DNA of 64,000 bases from Marsupella aquatica (GCA_973895155.1 OZ316894.1:23126001-23190000), one strand, 5' to 3'; counted from the first letter of the stretch, positions 13,797 through 25,187 are shown. The notes: generated by a model not told the origin, from the letters alone. Numbers and translations are program-made.

Positions 13797-15089
13797 ATGC
13801 GGCCCGCAATCCTGCAAACTAGCTCCTGGCTCTACTTACCATTGACAATTGGGCACGCAGCTGGGCATCGCAAGCATTGCATTTCATGTAAATGCCCATC
13901 TTCCGGATCGATTCTCTGTCAATCATTCGTAAAGGGGCCCCAGTTTTCGTCAACTAGCGTAACCCTCTCAAGACGGTGGACTGTCTCGTCTTGTGGAAGA
14001 AATGAGAGGCTGCCCAGCTTAGGGTTTAGCTGTCTTGAATGGATTCTTCCTCCTCTTGTCAGGACTAGGGTAAGTGCAGTCGCTGTGGAAGGCAATGTGC
14101 AGAAAGAATTGCAGCAGCAGGGGATCAATTCCTCAGATGAGCGGCAAGATGATTTTGCTGCAGTACTTGAAATCCTCAGAGTGGAGGACAAATTCAGATA
14201 TCACAAGGTGCCCAAACTCAAAGCTCTGAAGCTCAAGTTGGATCCTGCTATGGTTCTCCGCATCTTGAAGCACAGGGAGGTTCAACCCTCGAACAAATGG
14301 AAGTTCTTCGTCTGGGCGAAGAAACAGATGGGTTTCAAACACACGACAGAGACTTACAATGTCATCATTGTCATACTGTTGGAGATCAGAAAATTCACTT
14401 CTATATACTACTTGATGGAAGATATGTATAAGGATGGTGTAAGCCTCACCCCGGAGACTTGTGTGAAGATGGCCAAGACCTTTGCCAGTGCGGGGATGGT
14501 GGAGAGGGCCATCCGTGCTCTGAATCACATCAACAGGCTGGGCAACCCTGTCGATACTCGCCATTTAAACTCTGTGGTCTTGGAGCTTCTCAAGAGCCAT
14601 CACCACTACAAAGCGTACATTGCTTACAGGGAGATGGCCAAAATTGGTTGTCAGCCTGATGGCCTCACATTCAAGCTTCTCCTCAGGGAGCTTGGCAGGG
14701 TGGAGAAAGTGGAGCTGGCTTGCACTATCTTTGATGATATGCAAAGAAGAGGTTGTGAGCCTGATGTTGAGACAGCCAGCATTGCTACATGCATTCTCTG
14801 CCAATGTGGGAGAATTGATGACGCAATTGGACTTTTTGAGAAGGTGAAGCAGCAGGGGTTAAAACTCAATGCCAAGGTTTACAATTACCTCTTGAATAGT
14901 CTTGGTGAGACCGGTAATGTAGAGAAGGCTCTTGAGATCCTGGAAGAAATGCGCAGCCAAGGATACACTTCCGAGAGGGATTCCATCACCGCCCTTGTTG
15001 ATATCCTGAGGGACACCGGGAGGGAGGAGGATGCCCAAAAGTGTCTTTCGTGGGTACAAGGTAGCAGAGATGTTGGCAATTGGCGTTGA
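13797..15089 (+). CDS. Intronless P-class pentatricopeptide repeat protein
   Basis: A single 430-codon open frame starts at ATG 13797. The N-terminal ~80 residues are rich in Ser, Arg and hydroxylated residues with few acids, consistent with an organelle transit peptide. After a linker (110-160) comes KWKFFVWAKKQMGF, a segment often seen just before the repeats in plant P-class PPR proteins. About seven 35-residue PPR motifs follow from residue 184 (TETYNVIIVIL) to 428, each showing the helix-turn-helix pattern (for example YNYLLNSLGETGNVEKALEI). No E, DYW or SMR domain is present. PPR proteins bind organelle RNA for splicing, stabilisation or translation; the target here cannot be deduced. 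The gene lies between the two copies of duplicated block A-B. It could be a THA8- or EMB-type P-class protein, but I cannot name an orthologue. Confidence 0.92.
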   Translation: MRPAILQTSSWLYLPLTIGHAAGHRKHCISCKCPSSGSILCQSFVKGPQFSSTSVTLSRRWTVSSCGRNERLPSLGFSCLEWILPPLVRTRVSAVAVEGNVQKELQQQGINSSDERQDDFAAVLEILRVEDKFRYHKVPKLKALKLKLDPAMVLRILKHREVQPSNKWKFFVWAKKQMGFKHTTETYNVIIVILLEIRKFTSIYYLMEDMYKDGVSLTPETCVKMAKTFASAGMVERAIRALNHINRLGNPVDTRHLNSVVLELLKSHHHYKAYIAYREMAKIGCQPDGLTFKLLLRELGRVEKVELACTIFDDMQRRGCEPDVETASIATCILCQCGRIDDAIGLFEKVKQQGLKLNAKVYNYLLNSLGETGNVEKALEILEEMRSQGYTSERDSITALVDILRDTGREEDAQKCLSWVQGSRDVGNWR

Positions 15090-16136
15090 AGCTACCAGTC
15101 ATAGTCGTCATTTCCCAGGCGGGACATCATTCACTAAAAGGTAGTTGTAAATGTTCTGATTGTGGGGACGTACTACTGTATGTTTTGAAAATTTTCTCCC
15201 GACTGCCACACGAGGCTGGACATTTTCACGATTCCAGCACTGAAGTGTTAATCTCTCGTCGAGCTGGTGATGCAGCAGTTTGTTCTTGTTGTTCACTCTG
15301 TTTTTGCAGCCGTTGATAAAAAGGGCTCAAACCTCCCCTTAGGCTACACTTAGTGGAACTTATGTTTACTCTCTTTGATGATCGTGGCACTTCCATAGAC
15401 TCTTGTGCCACCGATTTGGTCATTTTGTTAGCTGCATGAGTCCATTGGTCATGTGGTTGGCAGCTTCTTTGCTTTCATAGCTAAACAGACAAGCTCAATC
15501 TTGCTGGTTTACTCGTGTAAAAGACACTAGTGAGGCATTGTTTGTTTTTTGAATGTGTGATCGTGGTTAAGATTTGCCGGGGGATTGAGCACGTCTCTGT
15601 TTAGTGTTATGAGAATTTCCCAACTAAACTTAAATTGCACCTCCCATTGAATTTTCTTGTCCCCAGAACAGCTTGCAATCACATTGAATCCAATTATCTT
15701 GTAGGTGGAGTTTCCACTGAGCACGTTTCTGGACTTCAGCTGGAGCTGAACCCACTTGAAAGGTAGTGTTTATACTGGTTTTATGAAGTCATGCAATCAC
15801 ATTGAATCCAATTATCTTGGAGGTGGAGTTTCCACTGAGCACGTTTCTGGACTTCAGCTGGAGCTGAACCCACTTGAAAGGTAGTGTTTATACTGGTTTT
15901 ATGAAGTCAATTATTATATTATTATCCTCATCCACTGCACTTTAGTTGTGATTATGTTGTCCTTATGAACTCCCCTCTGGCAGAAGCTTTTTGGACTGGA
16001 CGATTACAACTCCTGCTTGCTTTCTGGTTTTTCATTGAAGAAGTACCCGCGCATAGACCGTTGTAAACGACTATTTCCCGATAAGAACACGTTTTTGACA
16101 ATTCATTTCCATGACTTGCAGTGTGAGGATTGTTTC
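15090..16136. other. 3' flank of the PPR gene; no gene seen
   Basis: Presumed PPR 3' UTR and spacer. It contains the 118-bp tandem duplication annotated separately. Short open frames on both strands show no recognisable domains. Confidence 0.6.
15675..15909. repeat. 118-bp tandem duplication, two nearly identical copies
   Basis: Copies are 15675-15792 and 15793-15909. I see one clear mismatch (GTAGG versus GGAGG), so the duplication is young. Both include GAGCACGTTTCTGGACTTC. Confidence 0.95.
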
Positions 16137-17215
16137 CTTTCGAGTAGAGTCCAAGGGAGATTCAGATCACCAATCCGTAATCACAAGCAGATTTGTTACG
16201 GAGCAGGAAAAGACTATTGTAGGACGTTTCTTAAGTGTTCTGTGAGATTATACTCCTACGGTATTTAGAATTCAATCCAATTTATAGAGAGATTTCTAAT
16301 GTGGTGTAATGTAACACAAGGCTTTAATGGCAGCAATTCTTCAAGTCTTCATGTTATCCTGGTATTCTCCTCTCGTCTCAAGCAAATTGTACTCTGTCAA
16401 AGTCCAACTAAACCAAGATAATTGGCCTGCTCATGTTGTGGAGCCCATACTCACCTAATATCCTTTTTCCACGGTTGTAATGTGCCAATCTAAAAACATG
16501 TTGATGGGCATTTCATCATCAGATGACCTTCACATGGCAGGATAATTCTTTGGGTTGGGATGGCATGTGTGAATTCTGCCCGTCGATGAATATTCCACTT
16601 GCCAAAGCCCTAGCTACTCACCCACATCCCAGGTCCCAAAGGGTAGGAATGTGCATATTTTTTAGGTGCAAATTTTTTACCAAATTCCAATCTCCCCAAA
16701 AAATGTTCGCCAATTTGGCTAGATTATTTGTATGTCATTTTTCACTTTCCTGCCAAACATGGCCCCATTTGCCAGAATCTAATGGTCGTCTGTAGATCTA
16801 GGGATATCTGACGGTCATGATATAATTCAGGAAAAACTGGTAAGGTATATTCCTAGCATCTCCTCCCTTAGAGGGCTGATATTCATCACATTGGCTCAAA
16901 ACAAAAAACCTTAAAAAATCAGCTGGTAGGGACTAAGGAGCCTCAAAATTGAAAAATAAAAAAAGCTTAAAAAAATCCTGGTAGGAATGCTGTAAGGAGC
17001 CTCAAAATTGAACGGTCCACTAAATCTAACAGTAGTTTTGGCTATGACATTGCACAGCCTAGCTAACCCAGTCACCAGGGTCTGATTTTGGCAACATGAG
17101 GACTGTCTGGGAAAGATTTCCAAGGTTCCATAAAAGACGTTGGGAGCCTAGTACAACAGGTCATACTTTGTGTGGCTGACGAAGGGGTGGAGGGATTTGA
17201 AAGCTAAAATAACCA
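16137..17215 (+). repeat. Block A': second copy of the aminotransferase 3' flank
   Basis: It matches 11681-12620 in order and orientation. It has extra sequence around 16860-17000, including an internal tandem repeat of a CTTAAAAAAATC...AAGGAGCCTCAAAATTGAA unit at 16909-17014. No trace of the aminotransferase coding exons is visible to its left. Confidence 0.9.
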
Positions 17216-18389
17216 GCCCTTGACCAAAGGTGGTTGTGGTACCTGAACACTGTGCATTCATCGTGTTCTGACAATACTATGTACAATATTAGAACCTATA
17301 TTACAAGCTCCTGCCACTTTTTACAGTGGTCTTCATTATAGAGCCCCACGAGAGGGCCCTTGCAAATTCCCTGCCACGAGGTTGCGCAAACACCAGCCAC
17401 AAACACAAAAGATCTTATTTTTGACAGTAACAAAAGCGCACATTCATGTTTGTGGCAAAAGCAACGTAATTTTTGGGTCGTCATCACAGTAATAACAAAA
17501 GGTAAGAAATGCAAAATACAAAACTGAAGCAAGTAAAACTGAGGTAAAACCATCAAATGTAACTATTTTATTTACCTTTCATTTTTATCAAACATAAACA
17601 ATCATTGAAAAAAAACAAGCATCTATGTGAAACCGCCACTATTACCATTGGGAGGTTCATTCATTTCATGTTATTTTGTTTCTGTATTCACATTTAGGTT
17701 GCTTTAGTTGGCTCTAGTCCCTTCCCTTTGCATTCCATAACCAAATTAAATAGGGTTTGATAGATTCCTCCCACTCCCAAGCTCCCACTGTAAACCTTGT
17801 TGGAGAGAATTCTGGTAGGTGTCTACCATGGATATGGTAATGCATAACATCCATCAAGTGACCAGTAATCAACATGGAGGAGCTGGATGGATGGAGCCAA
17901 TTACCCAAGCTAGACCAAGTCATGAGTTAGCAGCGTTGATCTATCTGGTACAATTGTAGAGTTGACAGCACCTGTATTCATTTTTTACAATGGGCTTTCT
18001 TGCAGCATCCGCATCTATATTCATACTGGCTAGTGGGCAAATTCCCAAAGCAGCCACTATCTAATTTCCGGCAAAACAATAAACTAAACTAAACTAAACA
18101 CACCTAATGTACGAGCTGTACACCTAACAAGCTCAGATTGTGTAATATCAAAATAGAACTTCATCCAAAGTGAAGTTCAGATCCATTATGTATGACCAGG
18201 GCTCATTGAAGCACTTCCCTGGTTCTATTCCATTCTACCAACAGAATTATGAACTGCTGTCACTACAATATTTATATCAATGTGCCCCTGACCCAACTAT
18301 TGAATTGCCACTGCACATGATTCCATTGTAAAGCATCTAGCAGAGGGAGCTCGCAATGGATCAAGCTCTTTGTCGTGATGCTAGTCGTG
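17216..18389. other. AT-rich spacer, start of the presumed insertion; no gene seen
   Basis: Minus-strand open frames at 17296-17556 and 17714-17923 have no recognisable domains. The interval is part of the ~3.9 kb separating block A' from block B'. Confidence 0.5.
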
Positions 18390-19140
18390 CTAGCCATCAC
18401 TTACGCTGTAGGAACTTTAACTCTTTTCACAACAAGTTTAGAGGCCACCCAGAAGGTGGTCATCAGCAACACCCTCGCCTGCAATTACTGATTATTGGTT
18501 GGATCATGGTCCAGATTGTAAGACCTCTTGGACCTCCCAAACAGTATGAAAGCTCGGGGGGTTGACTATCAAAAATCTTACCTAGGAACCACATACGATC
18601 CAAAATAGGTATTTTTGATATAAATTAACTAAAGTTTTTAAAAGCATAGGAGGCCAAAGAAGGTATTATAACCTCATGTTCATAGACTATGCTCTAATAT
18701 ATATATTTTATAGAGTAAAATAGGTTATTGATATTGAAAATGGAAAATATTCTTGAAATATTTTCTATATAAAATAGTTCTATTTATATTAGGCTAGGAT
18801 TGCATGTGGTACCCCAAAATATACACTTAGTTAATACCGCAAGTACGAAAGCTCTCCCAAAAATGTGGGAAGCAATTATTGGGCTCCTTAGCAATTATCG
18901 GGCAGGCTCGATTGCCTAGCTAAGCCTAACCAAAATGCCAGTCCTGAAGGGTCATGAGGGACCTATCCATGACCTACTTTGACATGCTGATCCGCACTGG
19001 TCTGGCAGGCGACATCGACATTTGCAAGCAATGCATGTATTGGATACTCTCCTCGAGACCAACTCGCGGTGGGAGAGCAACTGAAATTTGTGGAATGCTT
19101 TGTTGAAACCCATGTCCAGCCGCAATCGCTTTGATGGCAA
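18390..19140 (+). repeat. Relative of the 24.3-25.1 kb foldback element (left half plus loop)
   Basis: 18405-18500 (GCCACCCAGAAGGTGGT, then a CTCGCCTGCAA-type block) resembles 24268-24340. 18940-19135 (CATCGACATTTGCAA, TCGAGACCA, CCATGTCCAG, GCAATCGCT) resembles 24445-24670. About 390 bp of unrelated AT-rich sequence separates the two parts. A convincing right arm is not visible. Confidence 0.65.
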
Positions 19141-19213
19141 GTGTGTACTCGTGGTCGAGGACACCGGCGGCATGCATTGACACAGACTGTAACCCATTGG
19201 CCACATCAACACA

Positions 19214-19440
19214 AGGTATATAGGTCCTAAATTGTTGAAAAAACAAGGGAAGAAAGGAAGCATTTTACTTCTACCTACAACATTCAACATATCAATCTAA
19301 CAGAGGCAACCCATATTCTGTCAGCTAGTTATTTGTAGGTGGCAAGGCTAGACTCGCAGTCGATGATAGATATCTAGGTCCTAGATTGTCAAAAAAGCAA
19401 GGGAAGAAGGGGAGCATTTACTTCCGCGTGCATCATTGTT
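19214..19440. repeat. ~70-bp direct repeat, copies about 156 bp apart
   Basis: 19214-19284 and 19370-19440 share TAGGTCCTA, AAATTGT or AGATTGT, CAAGGGAAGAA and GGAGCATTT in order. Moderate divergence. Confidence 0.7.
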
Positions 19441-19443
19441 TTG

Positions 19444-19640
19444 CATTCCAGTCGTGAGGAGAACAGTGTCCACTGCATCAACACAAACAAGCCTGCCTTT
19501 CAGCTCAATTGGTTTGAGTGTGTCTGCGTTGCATGCTACACCATTCCAGTCCTGAGTAGAATAGTGTCTGCCACATCAACACAAACGAGCCCGCCTTTCG
19601 ACTCCATCGATTTGAGTGGGTTTGCCTTGCATGCTACAAC
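19444..19640. repeat. ~97-bp tandem duplication
   Basis: CATTCCAGTCGTGAG at 19445 and CATTCCAGTCCTGAG at 19542 start two consecutive copies. Both contain CATCAACACAAAC, GCCTTTC and GCATGCTACA. Divergence is roughly 15 percent by eye. Confidence 0.75.
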
Positions 19641-21169
19641 TTTGGCCGCTGGCAGTGCCTCATGCTTTTTGCCGACTTAGTAGATGGTAAGGTCTAGCAT
19701 GATCAATTCAGCTATTCAGCCACAAAAGCAATGAGGATGATTGATCGATTGTCTATCCTTTCAATCGTATTCTGGAACAATTGATTAAGCCAGACAGTTC
19801 CAAAAATAATGCTCACACCTAGGCGCAAGTGCTGGCCTAGTCAACAAGCACACAATCGTGAACACTCAGACATGTTTCATTCAATGGGATAACTGCGGAG
19901 TGGACTCAAATTGTGAGCGGCTAGGATAGACGCAAAAATTGGATCGTTGAAACTAGCTCAAATTGTGATCGGCTAGTACAATTGCAAAATTTGATGAATC
20001 TACTAATTGGAGTCCAACTCGATGAATTCTGATACAACCTAGCAATTCAACGTTGTAGCAACCAGCATTTCAAATTCAGCAGCTGTGGGGCGAACTAGTA
20101 TTCCCATAACGGGTCGTGGTAATGGGTCAGGTCAAGGAGAGGATGTTCTACATCTGATTTTCTGAATTATTCCTAACCATTAATCTTTCTAGATTTAAGG
20201 ATGACCTTTAGATTCTAGCTAACGGGGCCTGTGACTAGGTAGGCAAAATGGCTATTTGAGATACCAAACCTCGCCAACTTTTTGCCAAAAGTGGCCTAGG
20301 ATATTTGTTAAGGTGGAATCTAGCAATTAATTTTGCCACTGAAAAAATGCTCATAGTCACCTCAGTCTCATAGCAAGTCTATTATTATCAGTTTTTAATT
20401 ATATTGCTATTAAGATGTTTTAACTCACCTATACAAATATGCAACTATAATTGTATATTTTCCTTGTTAAATTACAAATCTGATTATGTTGATGAACTTC
20501 AGTCCATATACAAAAACCACAGCATATTGTTGATACAAGAAAAGCATTCTAACATTTAATAACAGTGTTGATGTCAAGTATGTAAGCCATTCTAGCCTTT
20601 TTCTTTTAAGAGTCCAAATTAATATAGTCGCTTATTAGCCTATGCCACAAATTGAAAATCACAAACCTTGGCACATCTACCCATCTTTTGCTCTTTCCTT
20701 AGGTACACTCGTCATGCCTTGAAAACTCAAACATAATATATTTTCACAACTACTTTTTTTCTGCAATGACACCAAAGATATATTTTCTGCAATTACATTT
20801 TTTGCTATTTAACAACATCAACGTTATCTTTACCACAACGATATAGTTTACACAATGGTAAAATGTATGCATTGACATATTTTATGCAATAGCATCTTTT
20901 ATGTAACATCTTTTTCGCAAATGATATCTTTTACACAGTGACATTTTTTCATGCAAATTATTAAACAAAATCTTTTGCGCAACAACATCGGGTATTGAGC
21001 TAGTTTCTAATAATGTACATTGGAGAGGATGGTCTGGGGTCATTTTTGGGCTTCCAGACATTACTTTTGAAAACCACACTTCTGACAATATACAGCACAC
21101 AATACGCATTGGAGAATATGGTCTTCTTCGTTTTTTTCTTGAAAGGAGCACTTGATTTCAGTGAAAGTA
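19641..21169. other. AT-rich gene-free stretch
   Basis: No domain-bearing open frame is seen. Short repeated phrases such as ACATCTTTT and GCAACAACATC between 20700 and 21000 suggest a decayed simple repeat. The right end shares TTCTGACAATA with about 17268, near the presumed insertion boundaries. Confidence 0.5.
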
Positions 21170-22052
21170 AAACCCATTAAATCAAACCGGCCCCTCATCA
21201 CAACAACCAAACAGAATTTAGCCAAGAACAAACAGTGCAGGGTGGATTCACTATGAGTCACAGGTGCAATATGATGAGGTGGAACCTAAGGAGGTGGTGA
21301 TGTGTGGCCAGGGGGGAGGGTGGCAAGTGCGGGCAGGGGCCTGATGAGACTTTGTCATACTCAGGAATGTTAGCGAGAGAGGATGGGGATCAGGTCTGGA
21401 CTTGGCTACTGATGCCATTTTTCCTTTACTTTCCCTTTGTACAAGTAGCATAGGCAGGGGCTGGATCAGAATTTGGCAAAATCTCAAATAAATTTAACTG
21501 GTCCAGCCTTTGTGTTTGGACATAACAAAGGACTGCCCTTGTGAAGGCAAAGGACAAGTACCCCAATTGGGCTCGAAGAAGGCTCTGGACCAGAGTTGAA
21601 GAATCTTGGAGAAGGCTTTCAACCATGCTCTCCCTTTTGTCCCATTTTTGTCCCATTATTGGGGAGTCTTCCTTGCTTTTGCTTGGGGGGCAGCCAACTC
21701 CATTAGTGGGAGGTGTTGTGTTTCATGGCTCTTGCCTTTTGATGGCTGGTTGGCAATTGTTCTTGCCTTTCATCCTCTGTGTGGGGTATTTGTGGTTTCG
21801 TTTGGGTGGTTTTGCCTCTTTGAGTGTGGTTCTTGTGTGCTTCATCCCTTTGGGTTTGTTGTTCTTTGTGCCCTGCTGATCTTTGCCGCGATGGCCTCTG
21901 GAATAAACGGACTCTTTGCCGCTCTTCTTAACAAAAAATAGAACCAGATTTGGAGAATCCTCTATGTCTGCAACAGCTGGGGTGATGATTTTAAGGAAGA
22001 TTTGGCGCAAGAAGAGGGATTTTGAAGTGGCCAGAAAGAACCAGGCGTGACT
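21170..22052 (+). repeat. Block B': second copy of block B, with a ~410-bp insert
   Basis: It matches 12650-13100. About 21535-21945 is absent from the other copy. The insert is translatable in overlapping frames (for example 21606-21941, hydrophobic), but no known protein is recognised. Whether the insert is a gain here or a loss in block B is unknown. Confidence 0.85.
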
Positions 22053-24257
22053 TGTGACTTTCAGGTCTCAAGTTCAAAACAAGAGCCCGACCCGGCCCGG
22101 ATTTCCTGACCCGGCCCGGCTCGGCTCTCCCTCCCCAACCCTGGCGGCCCGGCGCGGCTCTCCCTTCCCGACCCTGGCGGCCCGGCTCGGCCCTCCCGTG
22201 AGCCTAAATTTCCGTCAAGCCGCATAGTCGGGCGCGCAAGATTATTTTGCTGATGTATGAGTCTAGGGGTGTATTCGAAACAGTAATTCTCTACAGTAGT
22301 TGATCCCAAGTCCGTTGTTTTTTTGTGCCGTACTTGGCTACTGACTATCTGTAACGCATGAAACTAGCTATGGCCCGGCCGATGTATAATTTGAAAGTTT
22401 CACGAGACAAAGGAGGATAGTCGGAGGTGACGGTAGATCCACCATCTTAGAAAAAGGTATCGGGTTCTAGGAACCTTGGATGCTGCACGTTTCGGGATAC
22501 GTCCCTCGTGCTTCACACGGCCGATGTGATTACAACGATTCTGATCGATGTGTTCCTTTTTTCCCTTCAAGATATGGAACTTAATTACTACGGCTCAATT
22601 CGATTATAGGCATGCTTCCAAACCTCATTGTGAAGAACGTGGTCCTTGTCAGGGACAGCAGGTGCACGGACTCAGGACGCAAGATCACGGAGGCAAGCAG
22701 ATTGGTCCCATTCCGGCATCATGTATTTGGACGACCTCCTGCAGGGTGGAGTTCCGTTTGTCTGATTTAAGAATATGTTGTCTTTGTACTAGATGTTTGT
22801 GTGCCAGGTGCCTTGGGCACGGAATGGAAAAGGTGGTCAACCCTCTAGTATCAGGATAATGAGAATGTCGCCTGAGAGGTAGTCAAATATTTGCACAAAG
22901 CTTTTTAATCGTTACTGTGAAACTATAATCATAGCTCATCTTTCGAGGACGATAAGAAACACCAGCGAGGCCTCATCGTATCGATCATAAACAATAGTTA
23001 TTGTTCTCGCACTCAGGTTTTGCGGAAGGTATGAACAGTAGGAGTACAAAGCATCCCTAAAACTAAGTCGTGTTACAAGTTTGCTCGTTTCGCATGCCCT
23101 TCCTGAGGACCCAAACGCGGTTCTCTAGCTAGAATCATTCGCTCGAGATAGGGACCCGATGGTTGTGGAAGGCAGCCTCGCCAAGATATGCCTGATCTTG
23201 TCGGATAGTTTTGAACTCGCAGCGTCCATAATTTCGCCTGTTGCTTCAGCAATGATTTTGGCAAGTGTTTACTGACCGTACAAGATCCTTACGTACTGTT
23301 GGCAGTGCCCTGCTGAATGCGAGACTATAACTCGTCTGCACTCTAAATACAGATGGAGTGATTTTTCAATCTCACATCGATCATCGGTGTGCTCCATTTT
23401 GCAGATGAGGTCGAGGCATTTGTCTAAACCTAGAAATGATCTTCACCAAAAGTTTGCTCATACCAGAGCTCCGATGGAAGAAGAGCTCAAATACAGTCAG
23501 AATGTTCTTTCCGGGTAGCTTTCTAAACATCAGTATCACGCTTACACTGCTACATTCAATCTAGAGAACTTTCCGTAATTAATCCTGGCTGTAGCTAATT
23601 CAAGTATATATAAAGAACCAGGGATCCTGAATCTTCTCATCTAATCTATTTAACTTGAAAATAGTTATACGCAATGATCCGAAAAATTACTCTATGGTGA
23701 AGGATCCCTGAATTCATTTTAAGATCTCTTCAAGTTAGTAACATGCACAAATCTTGCAACCCAAGGTAGCTAGGAAGAAGGCCGAAACGACATTCTCAGC
23801 GAGTTGACTTGAGAAAAGAGTACGGCTTACTCATATCCCATTCCGTGCACACTTATATGCCATTCCATGGACGTTGAAATTGAGTAGTTGCTTAATTCTC
23901 ATGTTTGCGGGTTTTGAAAGGAGGGATCCATGTATGCTTTCGATGCAATTTCTTCGCACTTGAAGATCATTAAAACTCATGACAGGGACGATTAATTTCA
24001 CTGAGTCTGTCTAAGCTACGACCTTCTCTCTCGGCTTTTCTTACACACGGACGACTACCAACGAAAGCCCGTAACATTAGGATCTGGTCAATAATTGACT
24101 AGCAATGGCAACTGACGTTCAATGTCTTTGGTAGATTATATCTCAGGGTAGGGTGTTATTGATGGTCTCTATGTGGTGCTATATGTCCATCTAGTTACAC
24201 TGTCTTGCCAAGCATACTTCCATCGATTGGAAATAATATTGGGGAGTTTAGGTACTG
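22053..24257. other. Gene-free stretch
   Basis: Apart from the GC-rich repeat at 22120-22199 I see no structure. Open frames at 22548-22859 and 23073-23264 have no recognisable features. Confidence 0.5.
22120..22199. repeat. GC-rich 33-bp tandem repeat
   Basis: Units 22120-22152 and 22153-22185, plus a partial third, share CGGCTCTCCCT and CCTGGCGGCCCGG. The minus strand carries several GGG runs and could form G-quadruplexes. Base composition is strikingly unlike the flanks. Confidence 0.85.
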
Positions 24258-25105
24258 TGTCGACAATCTTAGCCGCCACCCAGAAGGTGGTTGCCGTCAT
24301 CACCTTCACCCGGAACTGATCATGAGCGGGATCATTCGGGCAGATTTTGTGACCACTTTGACCTCTGAAATATTTCAAATGCTCGCCCGAAGATGTGCGA
24401 TCGAGGAATGATCGGGCGCCGGATTGTCTAGGCCGAGACAAAAATGCCAGGACTGTAGCGTCATCAGCGATCTATTCATCCTCCTTACTCCGTACTGGTC
24501 CGGCGGGCAACATCAACATTTGCAATCGACGGCGACGTTCATTTAGCGCTTCTAGATTGTGCTACGTGCATGTCACGGATAATCTCATCGAGACCATCTC
24601 GCCACGATGGTGGGCCGGCAAGTGCAATCGGTTGAAGGTTTGGTGAAGCCCCACGTCCAGGCGCAATCGCTCACCAATCGCTCGATGAGATTATCCATGA
24701 CATGCCGATATATAGCGCAATATAAACTGAACGAACGTCGCCGTCGCTTACGGTCACCTAGGCGATAATCTTTGAGCTCCTTCTCCTTGCGTGGCAAATC
24801 CCTTGGAGTTGATTTTGTGCACGTACTGGACGGAAGTTCGGTATTGCATGGTCGATGTCGCCCGCCGGACCAGTACTGACAGTAAGGTCAAAAGATGGAT
24901 ACATCGCTTATCACGTTGCAGCTGGCATTATCTTCTCAAACTCGACAATCCAGCTTGCATGATCATTGCCGCACACATCTTCGGCGAGCATTTCAGATGT
25001 TTCAGACCTGACAATGGTCCGAGACTCATGATCCCGCTCATGAGCAGTTCCGGGTGAGGGTGTTGATGACGAGCACCTTATGGGTGGCGGATACGATTGT
25101 CAACA
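24258..25105. mobile_element. Giant inverted repeat (foldback element), ~850 bp
   Basis: Left arm 24258-24592 pairs with right arm 24681-25105 around an ~88-bp loop. Paired landmarks are CCGCCACCCAGAAGGTG with the complement of CACCTTATGGGTGGCGG, ACCCGGAACTGATCATGAGCG with the complement of CGCTCATGAGCAGTTCCGGGT, ACTGGTCCGGCGGGC with the complement of GCCCGCCGGACCAGT, CGACGGCGACGTTC with the complement of GAACGTCGCCGTCG, and GATAATCTCATCGAG with the complement of CTCGATGAGATTATC. Roughly 80 nt extra near 24770-24850 makes the right arm longer. No transposase is encoded. It is probably a non-autonomous foldback or MITE-like element; transcription would give a long dsRNA. Confidence 0.8.
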
Positions 25106-25187
25106 CAATACACATCAAATTCCTACGGCATCAGTTGCGGATAAGATTGTCGACACAATACACATAAAATTCCTACGGCATCAGTTA
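25084..25187. repeat. ~51-bp tandem duplication at the foldback right edge
   Basis: Two consecutive copies of GCGGATAxGATTGTCxACACAATACACATxAAATTCCTACGGCATCAGTT differ at about three positions. Confidence 0.85.

Noticed and set aside
21541-21941. Hydrophobic overlapping frames (112 and 111 codons) as a membrane protein gene
   Set aside because: They lie inside the insert of a repeat copy, both frames are equally plausible, and no homology is recognised.
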